Positions 11,340 to 24,180 of a stretch of 64,000 bases of DNA are shown here, piece by piece. Within the stretch, counting starts at the first letter, position 1. Each line of letters begins with the position of its first letter. Source of the DNA: Posidonia oceanica. Its lineage: Eukaryota; Streptophyta; Magnoliopsida; Alismatales; Posidoniaceae. The notes under the pieces are model-generated. The model was not told where the DNA came from and did no database searches. It saw nothing but the letters and a program-made list of their open reading frames with translations. A program made the position numbers and the translations under genes. The stretch is from assembly GCA_037176725.1 (NCBI GenBank), contig JAZBRS010000074.1:66778001-66842000 (forward strand). The letters run 5' to 3'.

Positions 11340-14300
11340 TAAGTCCGAAATTATCATCCAACCTTTGCGGTCGTTAGGTCCGAAACCTATCCTTTCTTGT
11401 CATCATATCCTTAACTTTTCATCCAACCTTTGTGGTCGATGGGTCCGAAACCTATCCTTTCCGGTCGATAAGTCTGAAACTTATCATCCAACCTTTGCGG
11501 TCGATAGGTCCGAAACCTATCCTTTCCGGTCGATAAGTCCGTAACTTATCATCCAACCATTGCAGTCGATGGGTCCGAAACCTATCCTTTCGGTCGATAA
11601 GTCCGTAACTTATCATCCAACCTCTGCGGTCAAAGAGTTCGAAACCTAACCTTTCTGGTAGATAAGTCTGTAACTTATCATCCAACCATTGCGGTCGATG
11701 GGTCCGAAACCCACCCTATCTGGTCGATAAGTCCGAAACTTATCATCCAACCATTGCGGTCGATCTGTTCAAAACCTATCCTTTCCAGTCGATAAGTCTG
11801 TAACTCATCATCCAACCGTTGCTGTCGATGGGTCCGAAACCTATCCTTTCCAGTCGATAAGTCCGAAACTTATCATCCAACCTTTGCGGTCGATGGGTCC
11901 GAAACCTATCCTTTTCGGTCGATGAGTCCGAAACTTATCATCCATACTTTGCGGTCGATGAGTCCGAAACTTATCATCCAACCTTTGCGGTCGATGGGTT
12001 CAACACCTATCCTTTCAGGTCGATAAGTCCGTAACTTATCATCCAACCGTTGCTGTCGATGGGTCCGAAACCTATCCTTTCCTGTCGATAAGTCCGAAAC
12101 TTATCAACCAAACTTTGCGGTCGATGGGTCCGAAACCTATCCTTTTCGGTCCATAAGTCCGAAACTTATCATCCAACCTTTGTGGTCGATAGGTCCGAAA
12201 CCAATCCTTTCCGGTCGATAAGTCCGAAACTTATCATCCATCCTTTGCGGTCGATGGGTCCGAAACCTATCCTTTCCGGTCGATAAGTCCGAAACTTATC
12301 ATACAACCTTTGCGGCCGATAGGTCCGAAACCTATCCATTCTGGTCGATAAGTCCGTAACATATCATCCAACCTTTGCGGTCGTTGGGTCCGGAACCTAT
12401 CCCTTCCGGTCGATAAGTCCAAAACTTATCATCCAACCTTTGCGGTCGATAGGTCCGAAACCTATCCATTCCGGTCGATTAGTCCGAAACTTATCATCCA
12501 ACCTTTGCGGTCGATGGGTCCGAAACCTATCCTTTCCGGTCGATAAGTCCAAAACTTATCATCCAACCTTTGCGGTTGATAGGTCCGAAACCTATCCTCT
12601 CCGGTCGATAAGTCCGTAACTTATCATCCAACCTTTGCGGTCGATGGGACCGAAACCTATCCTTTCCGGTCGATAAGTCCGTCACTTATCATCCAACCTC
12701 TGTGGTCGATGGGTTCAACACCTATCCTTTCTGGTCGATTAGTCCGTAACTTATAATCCAACCGTTGCTGTCGATGGGTCCGAAACCTATCCTTTCCTAT
12801 CGATAAGTCCGAAACCTATCATCCAAACTTTGCGGTCGATGGGTCCGAAACCTATCCTTTTCGCTCCATAAGTCCGAAACTTATCATCCAACCTTTGTGG
12901 TCGATAGGTCCGAAACCTATCCTTTCCGGTCGATAAGTCTGAAACTTATCATCCATCCTTTGCGGTCGATGGGTCCGAAACCTATCCTTTCCGGTCGATA
13001 AGTCCGAAACTTATCAAACAACCTTTGCGGCCGATAGGTCCGAAACCTATCCATTCCGGTCGATAAGTCCGTAACTTATCATCCAACCTTTGCGGTCGAT
13101 GGGTCCGAAACCTATCGTTTCAGGTCGATATGTCCGTAACTTAACATCCAACCATTGTGGTCGATAGGTCCGAAACCAATCCTTTCCGGTCGATAAGTCC
13201 GAAACTTATCATCCAACCTTTGCGGTCGATGGGTCCGAAACCAATCATTTCCGTTCGATAAGTCCGAAACTTATCATACAACCTTTGCGGTTGATAGGTC
13301 CGAAACCTATCCTTTCCGGTCGATAAGTCCGTAACTTATCATCCAACCGTTGCGGTCGATGGGTCCTAACCCTATCCTTTTCGATCGATAAGTCCGTAAT
13401 TTATCATCCAACCATTGCGGTCGATGGGTCCGAAACCTATTCTTTCCGGTCGATAAGTCCGTAACTTATCATCCAACCACTGCGGTCAATGAGTTCGAAT
13501 CCTATCCTTTCCGGTCGATAAGGCCGTAACTAATCGTCCAACCTATGCGGTCGATGGGTCCGAAACCTACCCTTTCCGGTCGATAAGTTCGAAACTTATC
13601 ATCCAACCTTTGCGGTCGATGGGTTCAAAACCTATCCTTTCCGGTCGATAAGTCCGTAACTTATCATCCAACCGTTGCTGTCGATGGGTCCGAAACCTAT
13701 CCTTTCCAGTCGATAAGTCCGAAACTTATCATCCAACCTTTGTGGTCGATGGGTCCGAAACCTATCCTTTTCGGTCGGTAAGACCGAAACTTATCATCCA
13801 ACCTTTGTGGTCGATAGGTCCGAAACCTATCCTTTCCGGTCGATAATGCCGAATCTTATCATCCAGCCTTTGCGGTCGATGTGTCCGAAACCTAACCTTT
13901 CCGGTCGATAAGTCCGAAACTTATCATACAACCTTTGCGATCGATAGGTCCGAAACCTATCCTTTCCGGTCGATAAGTCCGATACTTATCATCCAACCTT
14001 TGCGGTCGATGGGTCCGAAACCTATCCTTTCCGGTCGATAAGTCCGAAACTTATCATCCAACCTTTGCGGTCGATAGGTCCGAAACCTATCCTCTCCGGT
14101 CGATAAGTCCGTAACTTATCATCCAACCTTTGCGGTCGATGGGTCCGAAACCTATCCTTTCCAGTCGATAAGTCTGTAACTTATCATCCATCCTCAGCTG
14201 TCGATGGGTCCGAAGCCTATCCTTTCTGGTCTATAAGTCCGTAACTTATCATCCAACCTCTACGGTCGATGGGTCCGAAAACTATCCATTCCGGTCGATA

Positions 14301-15329
14301 AGTCCGTAACTTGTCATCCAACCTTTGCGGTCGTTTGGTCCGAAACCTATCCTTTCCGGTCGTTATGTCTGTAACTTATCATCCAACCTTTGTGGTCGAT
14401 GGGTCCGAAACCTATCCTTTTCGGTCGATAAGTCCGTAATTTATCATCCAACCTTTGCGGTCGATGGGTCCGAAACCTATCCTTTTCGATCGATTAGTAC
14501 GTAATTTATCATCCAACCAATGCGGTCGATGGGTCCGAAACCTATCCTTTCCGGTCGATATGTCTGAAACTTATCATCCAACCTTTGCAGTCGATGGGTC
14601 CAAAACCTATCCTTTCCGGTCGATAAGTCCGTAACTTATCATCCAACCTTTGCAGCCGATGGGTCCGAAACCTATCCATTCCAGTCGATAAGTCCGAAAC
14701 TTATCATCCTACCTTTGCGGTCGATGGGTCCGAAACCTATCCTTTCCGGTCGATAAGTCCGAAACTTATCATCAAACCTTTGCGGTCGATAGGTCCGAAA
14801 CCTATCCTTTCCAGTCGATTAGTCCGAAACTTAACATCCAACCTTTGGGTCGATTGGTCCGAAACCTATCCTTTCCAGTCGATAAGTCCGAAACTTATCA
14901 TCCAGCCTTTGCGGTCGATAGGTCCGAAACCAATCCTCTTCGGTCGATAAGTCCGTAACTTATCATCCACCCTTTGCAGTCGATGGGTCCGAAACCTATC
15001 CGTTCCGGTCGATAAGTCCGTAACTTATCATCCAACCATTGCGGTCGATGAGTCCGAAGCCTATCCTTTCTGGTCGATATGTCCGTAACTTATCATCCAA
15101 ACTATGCGGTCGATGGGTCCGAAACCAATCCTTTCCGGTCGATATGTTCGTAACTTATCATCCAACCTTCGCGGTCGATGGGTCCGAAACTTATCCTTTC
15201 TGGTCGATAAGTCCGTAACTTATCATCCATCCTCTGCGGTCAATAAGTTCGAAACCTATCCTTTCCGGTCGATAAGTCCGTAACTTATCATCCAACCTTT
15301 GCGGTCGATGGGTCCGAAAGCTAACCTTT
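11340..15329 (+). repeat. Higher-order block R, copy 1
   Basis: About 61 units. From 11881 on it is repeated 6208 bp downstream (R2), and it is matched by R4 at +23226. Markers are a unit lacking one base (CCGAAATTATC near 11348), the A-A junction at 11917-11988, GGTCGGTAAGACCG at 13773, CCTTTGGGTCGATTGG near 14850 and the end marker GAAAGCTAACC near 15317. The GGTCGGTAAG marker lies in all six R copies: 13773, 19981, 25597, 36999, 43596 and 54069. Confidence 0.86.
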
Positions 15330-18088
15330 CCTGTCGATAAGACCAAAACTTTTCATGCAACCTTTGCGGTCGATTGGTCCGAAACCTATCCTTTCTGGTC
15401 GATAAGTCCATAACTTATCATCCAACCTTCGCGGTCGATGGGTCCGAAACCTATCCTTTCCGGTCGATAAGTCCAAAACTTATCATCCAACCTTTGCGGT
15501 CGATAGTTCCGAAACCTATCCTTTCCGGACGATTCGTCCGAAACTTATCATCCAACCTTGACAGTCGATGGGTCCGAAACCTATCCATTCCGGTCGATTA
15601 GTCCGAAACTTATCATCCACCCTTTGCGGTCAATAGGTCCGAACCCTATCCTCTCCAGTCGATAAGTCCGTAACTTATCATCCAACCTTTACGGTCGTTG
15701 GGTCCGAAACCTATCCATTCCGGTCGATAAGTCTAAAACATATCATCCAACCTTTACGGTCGATGGGTCCGAAGCCCATCCTTTCTGGTCTTTAAGCCCG
15801 TAACATATCATCCAACCTCTACGGTCGATGGGTCCGAAACCTATCCTTTCCGGTCGATAAGTCCGTAACTTATCATCCAACCTTTGCGGTCGTTGGGTAC
15901 GAAACCTATCCATTCCGGTGGATAAGTCCGTAACTTATCATCCAACCTTTGCGGTCGTTGGGTCCGAAACATATCCATTCCGGTCGATAAGTCTGAAACT
16001 TATCATCCAACCTTTGCAGTCGATGGGTCCAGAACCAATCCTTTCCGATCGATAAGTCCGTAACTTAACATCCAACCTTTGCGGTCGATAGATCCGAAAC
16101 CTATCCTTTCCGATCGATCAGTCCGTAACTTACCATCCAACCTTTGCGGTCGATGGGTCCGAAACCTATCCTTTCCGTTCGATATGTCCGTAACTTATCA
16201 TCCAACCTTTGCGGTCGATGGGTTCGAAACCTATCCTTTCTAGCCGATAAGTCCGTAATTTATCATCCAACCTATGCGGTCGATGGGTCCGAAACCTATC
16301 CTTTCTGGTCGATAAGTCCGTAACTTATCATCCAACCATTGCGGTCGACGGGTCCGAAACCTATCCTATCCGGTCGATAAGTCTGCAACTTATCATCCAA
16401 CCTTCGCGGTCGATGGGTCCAAAACCTATCCATTCCGGTCGATAAGTCCGTAACTTATCATCCAACCTTTGCAGTCGATGGGTCCGAAACCTATCCTTTC
16501 CGGTCGATAAGTCCGAAACTTTTCATCCAACCTTTGCGGTCGATCGGTCCGAACCCTATCCTTTCCGGTCGATAAGTCCGAAACTTATCTTCCAACCTTT
16601 GCAGTCGATAGGTCCGAAACCTATCCTTTCCGGTCGATTAGTCCGAAACTAATCATCCAACCTTTGGGTCGATGGGTCCGAAACCTATCCTTTCCGGTCG
16701 AATAGTCCGAAACCTATCATCCAGCCTTTGCGGTCAATAGGTCCGAAACCTATCCTCTCCGGTCGATAAGTCTGTAACTTATCATCCAACCTTTGCGGTC
16801 GATGCGTCCGAATCCTATCCTTTCGGGTCGATATGTCCGTAACTTATCATCCAACCTTTGCGGTCGATGGGTCCGAAACCTTCCCTTTCCGGTCGATTAG
16901 TACGAAACTTATCATCCAACCTTTGCGGTCGATGGGTTCAAAACCTATCCATTCTGGTCGATAAGTCCCTAACTTATCATCCAACCGTTGCGGTCGATGG
17001 GTCCGAAACCTATCCTTTCCAGTCGATAAGTCCGTAACTTATCATCCAACCTTTGCGGTCATAGGGTCCGAAACCAATCCTTTCCGATCGATAAGTCTGA
17101 AACTTATCATCCAACCTTTGCAGTCGATGGGTCCAAAACCGATCCTTTCCGGTCGATAAGTCCGTAACTTATCATCCAACCTTTGCGGCCGATAGGTCCG
17201 AAACCTATCCATTCCGATCGATAAGTGCGTAACTTACCGTCCAACCAATGCGGTCGATGGGTCCGAAACCTATCCTTTCCGGTCGATAAGTCCGAAACAT
17301 ATCATCCAACCTTTGCGGTCGATAGGTCCGAAACCAAGCCTTTCCGGTCGATTAGTCCGAAACTTATCGTCCAACTTTTGGGTCGATGGGTGCGAAACCT
17401 ATCCTTTCCGGTCGATAAGTCAGTAACTTATCACCCAACCTTTGCGGTCGATGGGTTCGAAACCTATCCTTTCTAGTCGATAAGTCCGAAACCTATCATC
17501 CAATCTTTGCGGTCGATGCGTCCGAAACCTATCCTTTCCGTTTGATAAGTCTGTAACATATCATCCAACCTCTGCGGTCGATGAGTTCGAAACCTATCCT
17601 TTCCTGTCGATAAGTCCGTAACTGTTCATCCAACCTTTGCGGTCGTTGGGTCCGAAACCTATCCTTTCCGGTCGATAAGTCTGAAACTTATCATCCAACC
17701 TTTGCTGTCGATGGGTCCATAACCTATCCTTTCCGGTCATTAAGTCCGTAACTTATCATCCAACCTTTGCGGTCGATAGGTCCGAAACCTATCCTTTCCG
17801 GTCGATCAGTCCGAAACTTATCCTCTCCGTTCGATAAGTCCGTAACTTATCTTCCAGCCTTCGCGGTCGATGGGTCCGAAACATATCATCCAACCTTTGC
17901 AGTCAATAGGACCGAAACCTATACTTTCTGGTCGATAAGCCCGAAACTTATCATCCAACCTTTGCGGTCGGTGGGTCCGAAACCTATCCTTTCCGGTCGA
18001 TAAGTCTGTAACTTATCATCCTACCTTTGCGGTCGATGGGTCCGAAACCTATCCTTTTCGGTCAATAAGTCCGAAACTTATCATCCAA
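15330..18088 (+). repeat. Higher-order block P, copy 2
   Basis: Collinear with P1 at +10819 (GACGATTCGTCC near 15528). It has lost 29 bp inside the unit at 17865-17900, after which the offset to P1 becomes 10790. It ends with about 140 bp of Q-like sequence before switching to R near 18089. With R1 it forms a 6208-bp P-R repeat followed directly by R2-P3. Confidence 0.86.
17865..17900 (+). repeat. B/A hybrid unit made by a 29-bp deletion
   Basis: The unit starts as a B half (GATGGGTCCGAA) and ends as an A half (CATATCATCC...TTTGC). In P1 the same place holds a full B half and A half. The breakpoint lies in the shared TCCGAAAC stretch, so recombination between the homologous A and B cores explains it. 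Confidence 0.85.
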
Positions 18089-21000
18089 CCTTTGCGGTCG
18101 ATGGGTCCGAAACCTATCCTTTTCGGTCGATGAGTCCGAAACTTATCATCCATCCTTTGCGGTCGATGAGTCCGAAACTTATCATCCAACCTTTGCGGTC
18201 GATGGGTTCAACACCTATCCTTTCAGGTCGATAAGTCCGTAACTTATCATCCAACCGTTGCTGTCGATGGGTCCGAAACCTATCCTTTCCTGTCGATAAG
18301 TCCGAAACTTATCAACCAAACTTTGCGGTCGATGGGTCCGAAACCTATCCTTTTCGGTCCATAAGTCCGAAACTTATCATCCAACCTTTGTGGTCGATAG
18401 GTCCGAAACCAATCCTTTCCGGTCGATAAGTCCGAAACTTATCATCCATCCTTTGCGGTCGATGGGTCCGAAACCTATCCTTTCCGGTCGATAAGTCCGA
18501 AACTTATCATACAACCTTTGCGGCCGATAGGTCCGAAACCTATCCATTCTGGTCGATAAGTCCGTAACATATCATCCAACCTTTGCGGTCGTTGGGTCCG
18601 AAACCTATCCCTTCCGGTCGATAAGTCCAAAACTTATCATCCAACCTTTGCGGTCGATAGGTCCGAAACCTATCCATTCCGGTCGATTAGTCCGAAACTT
18701 GTCATCCAACCTTTGCGGTCGATGGGTCCGAAACCTATCCTTTCCGGTCGATAAGTCCAAAACTTATCATCCAACCTTTGCGGTTGATAGGTCCGAAACC
18801 TATCCTCTACGGTCGATAAGTCCGTAACTTATCATCCAACCTTTGCGGTCGATGGGACCGAAACCTATCCTTTCTGGTCAATAAGTCCGTCACTTATCAT
18901 CCAACCTCTGTGGTCGATGGGTTCAACACCTATCCTTTCTGGTCGATTAGTCCGTAACTTATAATCCAACCGTTGCTGTCGATGGGTCCGAAACCTATCC
19001 TTTCCTGTCGATAAGTCCGAAACTTATCATCCAAACTTTGCGGTCGATGGGTCCGAAACCTATCCTTTTCGCTCCATAAGTCCGAAACTTATCATCCAAC
19101 CTTTGTGGTCGATAGGTCCGAAACCTATCCTTTCCGGTCGATAAGTCTGAAACTTATCATCCATCCTTTGCGGTCGATGGGTCCAAAACCTATCCTTTCC
19201 GGTCGATAAGTCCGAAACTTATCAAACAACCTTTGCGGCCGATAGGTCCGAAACCTATCCATTCCGGTCGATAAGTCCGTAACTTATCATCCAACCTTTG
19301 CGGTCGATGGGTCCGAAACCTATCGTTTCAGGTCGATATGTCCGTAACTTAACATCCAACCATTGTGGTCGATAGGTCCGAAACCAATCCTTTCCGGTCG
19401 ATAAGTCCGAAACTTATCATCCAACCTTTGCGGTCGATGGGTCCGAAACCAATCATTTCCGTTCGATAAGTCCGAAACTTATCATACAACCTTTGCGGTT
19501 GATAGGTCCGAAACCTATCCTTTCCGGTCGATAAGTCCGTAACTTATCATCCAACCTTTGCGGTCGATGGGTCCGAAACCTATCCTTTTCGATCGATAAG
19601 TCCGTAATTTATCATCCAACCATTGCGGTCGATGGGTCCGAAACCTATTCTTTCCGGTCGATAAGTCCGTAACTTATCATCCAACCACTGCGGTCAATGA
19701 GTTCGAATCCTATCCTTTCCGGTCGATAAGGCCGTAACTAATCGTCCAACCTATGCGGTCGATGGGTCCGAAACCTACCCTTTCCGGTCGATAAGTTCGA
19801 AACTTATCATCCAACCTTTGCGGTCGATGGGTTCAAAACCTATCCTTTCCGGTCGATAAGTCCGTAACTTATCATCCAACCGTTGCTGTCGATGGGTCCG
19901 AAACCTATCCTTTCCAGTCGATAAGTCCGAAACATATCATCCAACCTTTGTGGTCGATGGGTCCGAAACCTATCCTTTTCGGTCGGTAAGACCGAAACTT
20001 ATCATCCAACCTTTGTGGTCGATAGGTCCGAAACCTATCCTTTCCGGTCGATAATGCCGAATCTTATCATCCAGCCTTTGCGGTCGATGTGTCCGAAACC
20101 TAACCTTTCCAGTCGATAAGTCCGAAACTTATCATACAACCTTTGCGATCGATAGGTCCGAAACCTATCCTTTCCGGTCGATAAGTCCGATACTTATCAT
20201 CCAACCTTTGCGGTCGATGGGTCCGAAACCTATCCTTTCCGGTCGATAAGTCCGAAACTTATCATCCAACCTTTGCGGTCGATAGGTCCGAAACCTATCC
20301 TCTCCGGTCGATAAGTCCGTAACTTATCATCCAACCTTTGCGGTCGATGGGTCCGAAACCTATCCTTTCCAGTCGATAAGTCTGTAACTTATCATCCATC
20401 CTCTGCTGTCGATGGGTCCGAAGCCTATCCTTTCTGGTCTATAAGTCCGTAACTTATCATCCAACCTCTACGGTCGATGGGTCCGAAAACTATCCATTCC
20501 GGTCGATAAGTCCGTAACTAGTCATCCAACCTTTGCGGTCGTTTGGTCCGAAACCTATCCTTTCCGGTCGTTATGTCTGTAACTTATCCTCCAACCTTTG
20601 CGGTCGATGGGTCCGAAACATATCCTTTTCGGTCGCTAAGTCCGTAATTTATCATCCAACCTTTGCGGTCGATGGGTCCGAAACCTATCCTTTTCGATCG
20701 ATAAGTACGTAATTTATCATCCAACCAATGCGGTCGATGGGTCCGAAACCTATCCTTTCCGGTCGATATGTCTGAAACTTATCATCCAACCTTTGCAGTC
20801 GATGGGTCCAAAACCTATCCTTTCCGGTCGATAAGTCCGTAACTTATCATCCAACCTTTGCAGCCGATGGGTCCGAAACCTATCCATTCCAGTCGATAAG
20901 TCCGAAACTTATCTTCCTACCTTTGCGGTCGATGGGTCCGAAACCTATCCTTTCCGGTCGATAAGTCCGAAACTTATCATCAAACCTTTGCGGTCGATAG

Positions 21001-21537
21001 GTCCGAAACCTATCCTTTCCAGTCGATTAGTCCGAAACTTATCATCCAACCTTTGGGTCGATTGGTCCGAAACCTATCCTTTCCAGTCGATAAGTCCGAA
21101 ACTTATCATCCAGCCTTTGCGGTCGATAGGTCCGAAACCAATCCTCTTCGGTCGATAAGTCCGTAACTTATCATCCACCGTTTGCAGTCGATGGGTCCGA
21201 AACCTATCCGTTTCGGTCGATAAGTCCGTAACTTATCATCCAACCATTGCGGTCGATGGGTCCGAAGCCTATCCTTTCTGGTCGATATGTCCGTAACTTT
21301 TCATCCAAACTATGCGGTCGATGGGTCCGAAACCTATCCTTTCCGGTCGATATGTTCGTAACTTATCATCCAACCTTCGCGGTCGATGGGTCCGAAACTT
21401 ATCCTTTCTGGTCGATAAGTCCGTAACTTATCATCCATCCTCTGCGGTCAATAAGTTCGAAACCTATCCTTTCCGGTCGATAAGTCCGTAACTTATCATC
21501 CAACCTTTGCGATCGATGGGTCCGAAAGCTAACCTTT
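18089..21537 (+). repeat. Higher-order block R, copy 2
   Basis: Collinear with 11881-15329 at +6208, including the A-A junction (18125-18196) and GGTCGGTAAG at 19981. It lacks the first part of R1 (11340-11880), because the junction with P2 enters R partway. It is very similar to R1 and R3, with scattered single-base differences. Confidence 0.87.
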
Positions 21538-24180
21538 CCGGTCGATAAGACCAAAACTTTTCATGCAACCTTTGCGGTCGATTGGTCCGAAACCTATCCT
21601 TTCTGGTCGATAAGTCCATAACTTATCATCCAACCTTCGCGGTCGATGGGTCCGAAACCTATCCTTTCCGGTCGATAAGTCCAAAACTTATCATCCAACC
21701 TTTGCGGTCGATAGTTCCGAAACCTATCCTTTCCGGACGATTCGTCCGAAACTTATCATCCAACCTTGACAGTCGATGGGTCCGAAACCTATCCATTCCG
21801 GTCGATTAGTCCGAAACTTATCATCCACCCTTTGCGGTCAATAGGTCCGAACCCTATCCTCTCCAGTCGATAAGTCCGTAACTTATCATCCAACCTTTGC
21901 GGTCGTTGGGTCCGAAACCTATCCATTCCGGTCGATAAGTCTAAAACATATCATCCAACCTTTACGGTCGATGGGTCCGAAGCCCATCCTTTCTGGTCTT
22001 TAAGTCCGTAACATATCATCCAACCTCTACGGTCGATGGGTCCGAAACCTATCCTTTCCGGTCGATAAGTCCGTAACTTATCATCCAACCTTTGCGGTCG
22101 TTGGGTACGAAACCTATCCATTCCGGTGGTTAAGTCCGTAACTTATCATCCAACCTTTGCGGTCGTTGGGTCCGAAACATATCCATTCCGGTCGATAAGT
22201 CTGAAACTTATCATCCAACCTTTGCAGTCGATGGGTCCAGAACCAATCCATTCCGATCGATAAGTCCGTAACTTAACATCCAACCTTTGCGGTCGATAGA
22301 TCCGAAACCTATCCTTTCCGATCGATCAGTCCGTAACTTACCATCCAACCATTGCGGTCGATGGGTCCGAAACCTATCCTTTCCGTTCGATAAGTCCGTA
22401 ACTTATCATCCAACCTTTGCGGTCGATGGGTTCGAAACCTATCCTTTCTAGCCGATAAGTCCGTAATTTATCATCCAACCTATGCGGTCGATGGGTCCGA
22501 AACCTATCCTTTCCGGTCGATAAGTCCGTAACTTATCATCCAACCATTGCGGTCGATGGGTCCGAAACCTATCCTATCCGGTCGATAAGTCTGCAACTTA
22601 TCATCCAACCTTCGCGGTCGATGGGTCCAAAACCTATCCTTTCCGGTCGATAAGTCCGTAACTTATCATCCAACCTTTGCAGTCGATGGGTCCGAAACCT
22701 ATCCTTTCCGGTCGATAAGTCCGAAACTTTTCATCCAACCTTTGCGGTCGATCGGTCCGAACCCTATCCTTTCCGGTCGATAAGTCCGAAACTTATCTTC
22801 CAACCTTTGCAGTCGATAGGTCCGAAACCTATCCTTTCCGGTCGATTAGTCCGAAACTAATCATCCAACCTTTGGGTCGATGGGTCCGAAACCTATCCTT
22901 TCCGGTCGAATAGTCCGAAACCTATCATCCAGCCTTTGCGGTCGATAGGTCCGAAACCTATCCTCTCCGGTCGATAAGTCTGTAACTTATCATCCAACCT
23001 TTGCGGTCGATGCGTCCGAATCCTATCCTTTCGGGTCGATATGTCCGTAACTTATCATCCAACCTTTGCGGTCGATGGGTCCGAAACCTTCCCTTTCCGG
23101 TCGATTAGTACGAAACTTATCATCCAACCTTTGCGGTCGATGGGTTCAAAACCTATCCATTCTGGTCGATAAGTCCCTAACTTATCATCCAACCGTTGCG
23201 GTCGATGGGTCCGAAACCTATCCTTTCCAGTCGATAAGTCCGTAACTTATCATCCAACCTTTGCGGTCATAGGGTCCGAAACCAATCCTTTCCGATCGAT
23301 AAGTCTGAAACTTATCATCCAACCTTTGCAGTCGATGGGTCCAAAACCGATCCTTTCCGGTCGATAAGTCCGTAACTTATCATCCAACCTTTGCGGCCGA
23401 AAGGTCCGAAACCTATCCTTTCCGATCGATAAGTCCGTAACTTACCGTCCAACCTATGCGGTCGATGGGTCCGAAACCTATCCTTTCCGGTCGATAAGTC
23501 CGAAACATATCATCCAACCTTTGCGGTCGATAGGTCCGAAACCAAGCCTTTCCAGTCGATTAGTCCGAAACTTATCATCCAACTTTTGGGTCGATGGGTG
23601 CGAAACCTATCCTTTCCGGTCGATAAGTCAGTAACTTATCACCCAACCTTTGCAGTCGATGGGTTCGAAACCTATCCTTTCTAGTCGATAAGTCCGAAAC
23701 CTATCATCCAATCTTTGCGGTCGATGCGTCCGAAACCTATCCTTTCCGTTTGATAAGTCTGTAACAAATCATCCAACCTCTGCGGTCGATGAGTTCGAAA
23801 CCTATCCTTTCCTGTCGATAAGTCCGTAACTGTTCATCCAACCTTTGCGGTCGTTGGGTCCGAAACCTATCCTTTCCGGTCGATAAGTTTGAAACTTATC
23901 ATCCAACCTTTGCTGTCGATGGGTCCATAACCTATCCTTTCCGGTCATTAAGTCCGTAACTTATCATCCAACCTTTGCGGTCGATAGGTCCGAAACCTAT
24001 CCTTTCCGGTCGATCAGTCCGAAACTTATCCTCTCCGGTCGATAAGTCCGTAACTTATCTTCCAGCCTTCGCGGTCGATTGGTCCGAAACCATTCCTTTC
24101 CGGTCGATAAGTCCGAAACATATCATCCAACCTTTGCAGTCGATAGGACCGAAACCTATACTTTCTGGTCGATAAGCCCG
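21538..24180 (+). repeat. Higher-order block P, copy 3
   Basis: Collinear with P2 at +6208 and P4 at +5616. It keeps the full B half near 24087 that P2 has lost. The copy ends at about 24180, where the P-Q continuation seen at 7171 and 29814 is replaced by R-type units. Confidence 0.86.
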
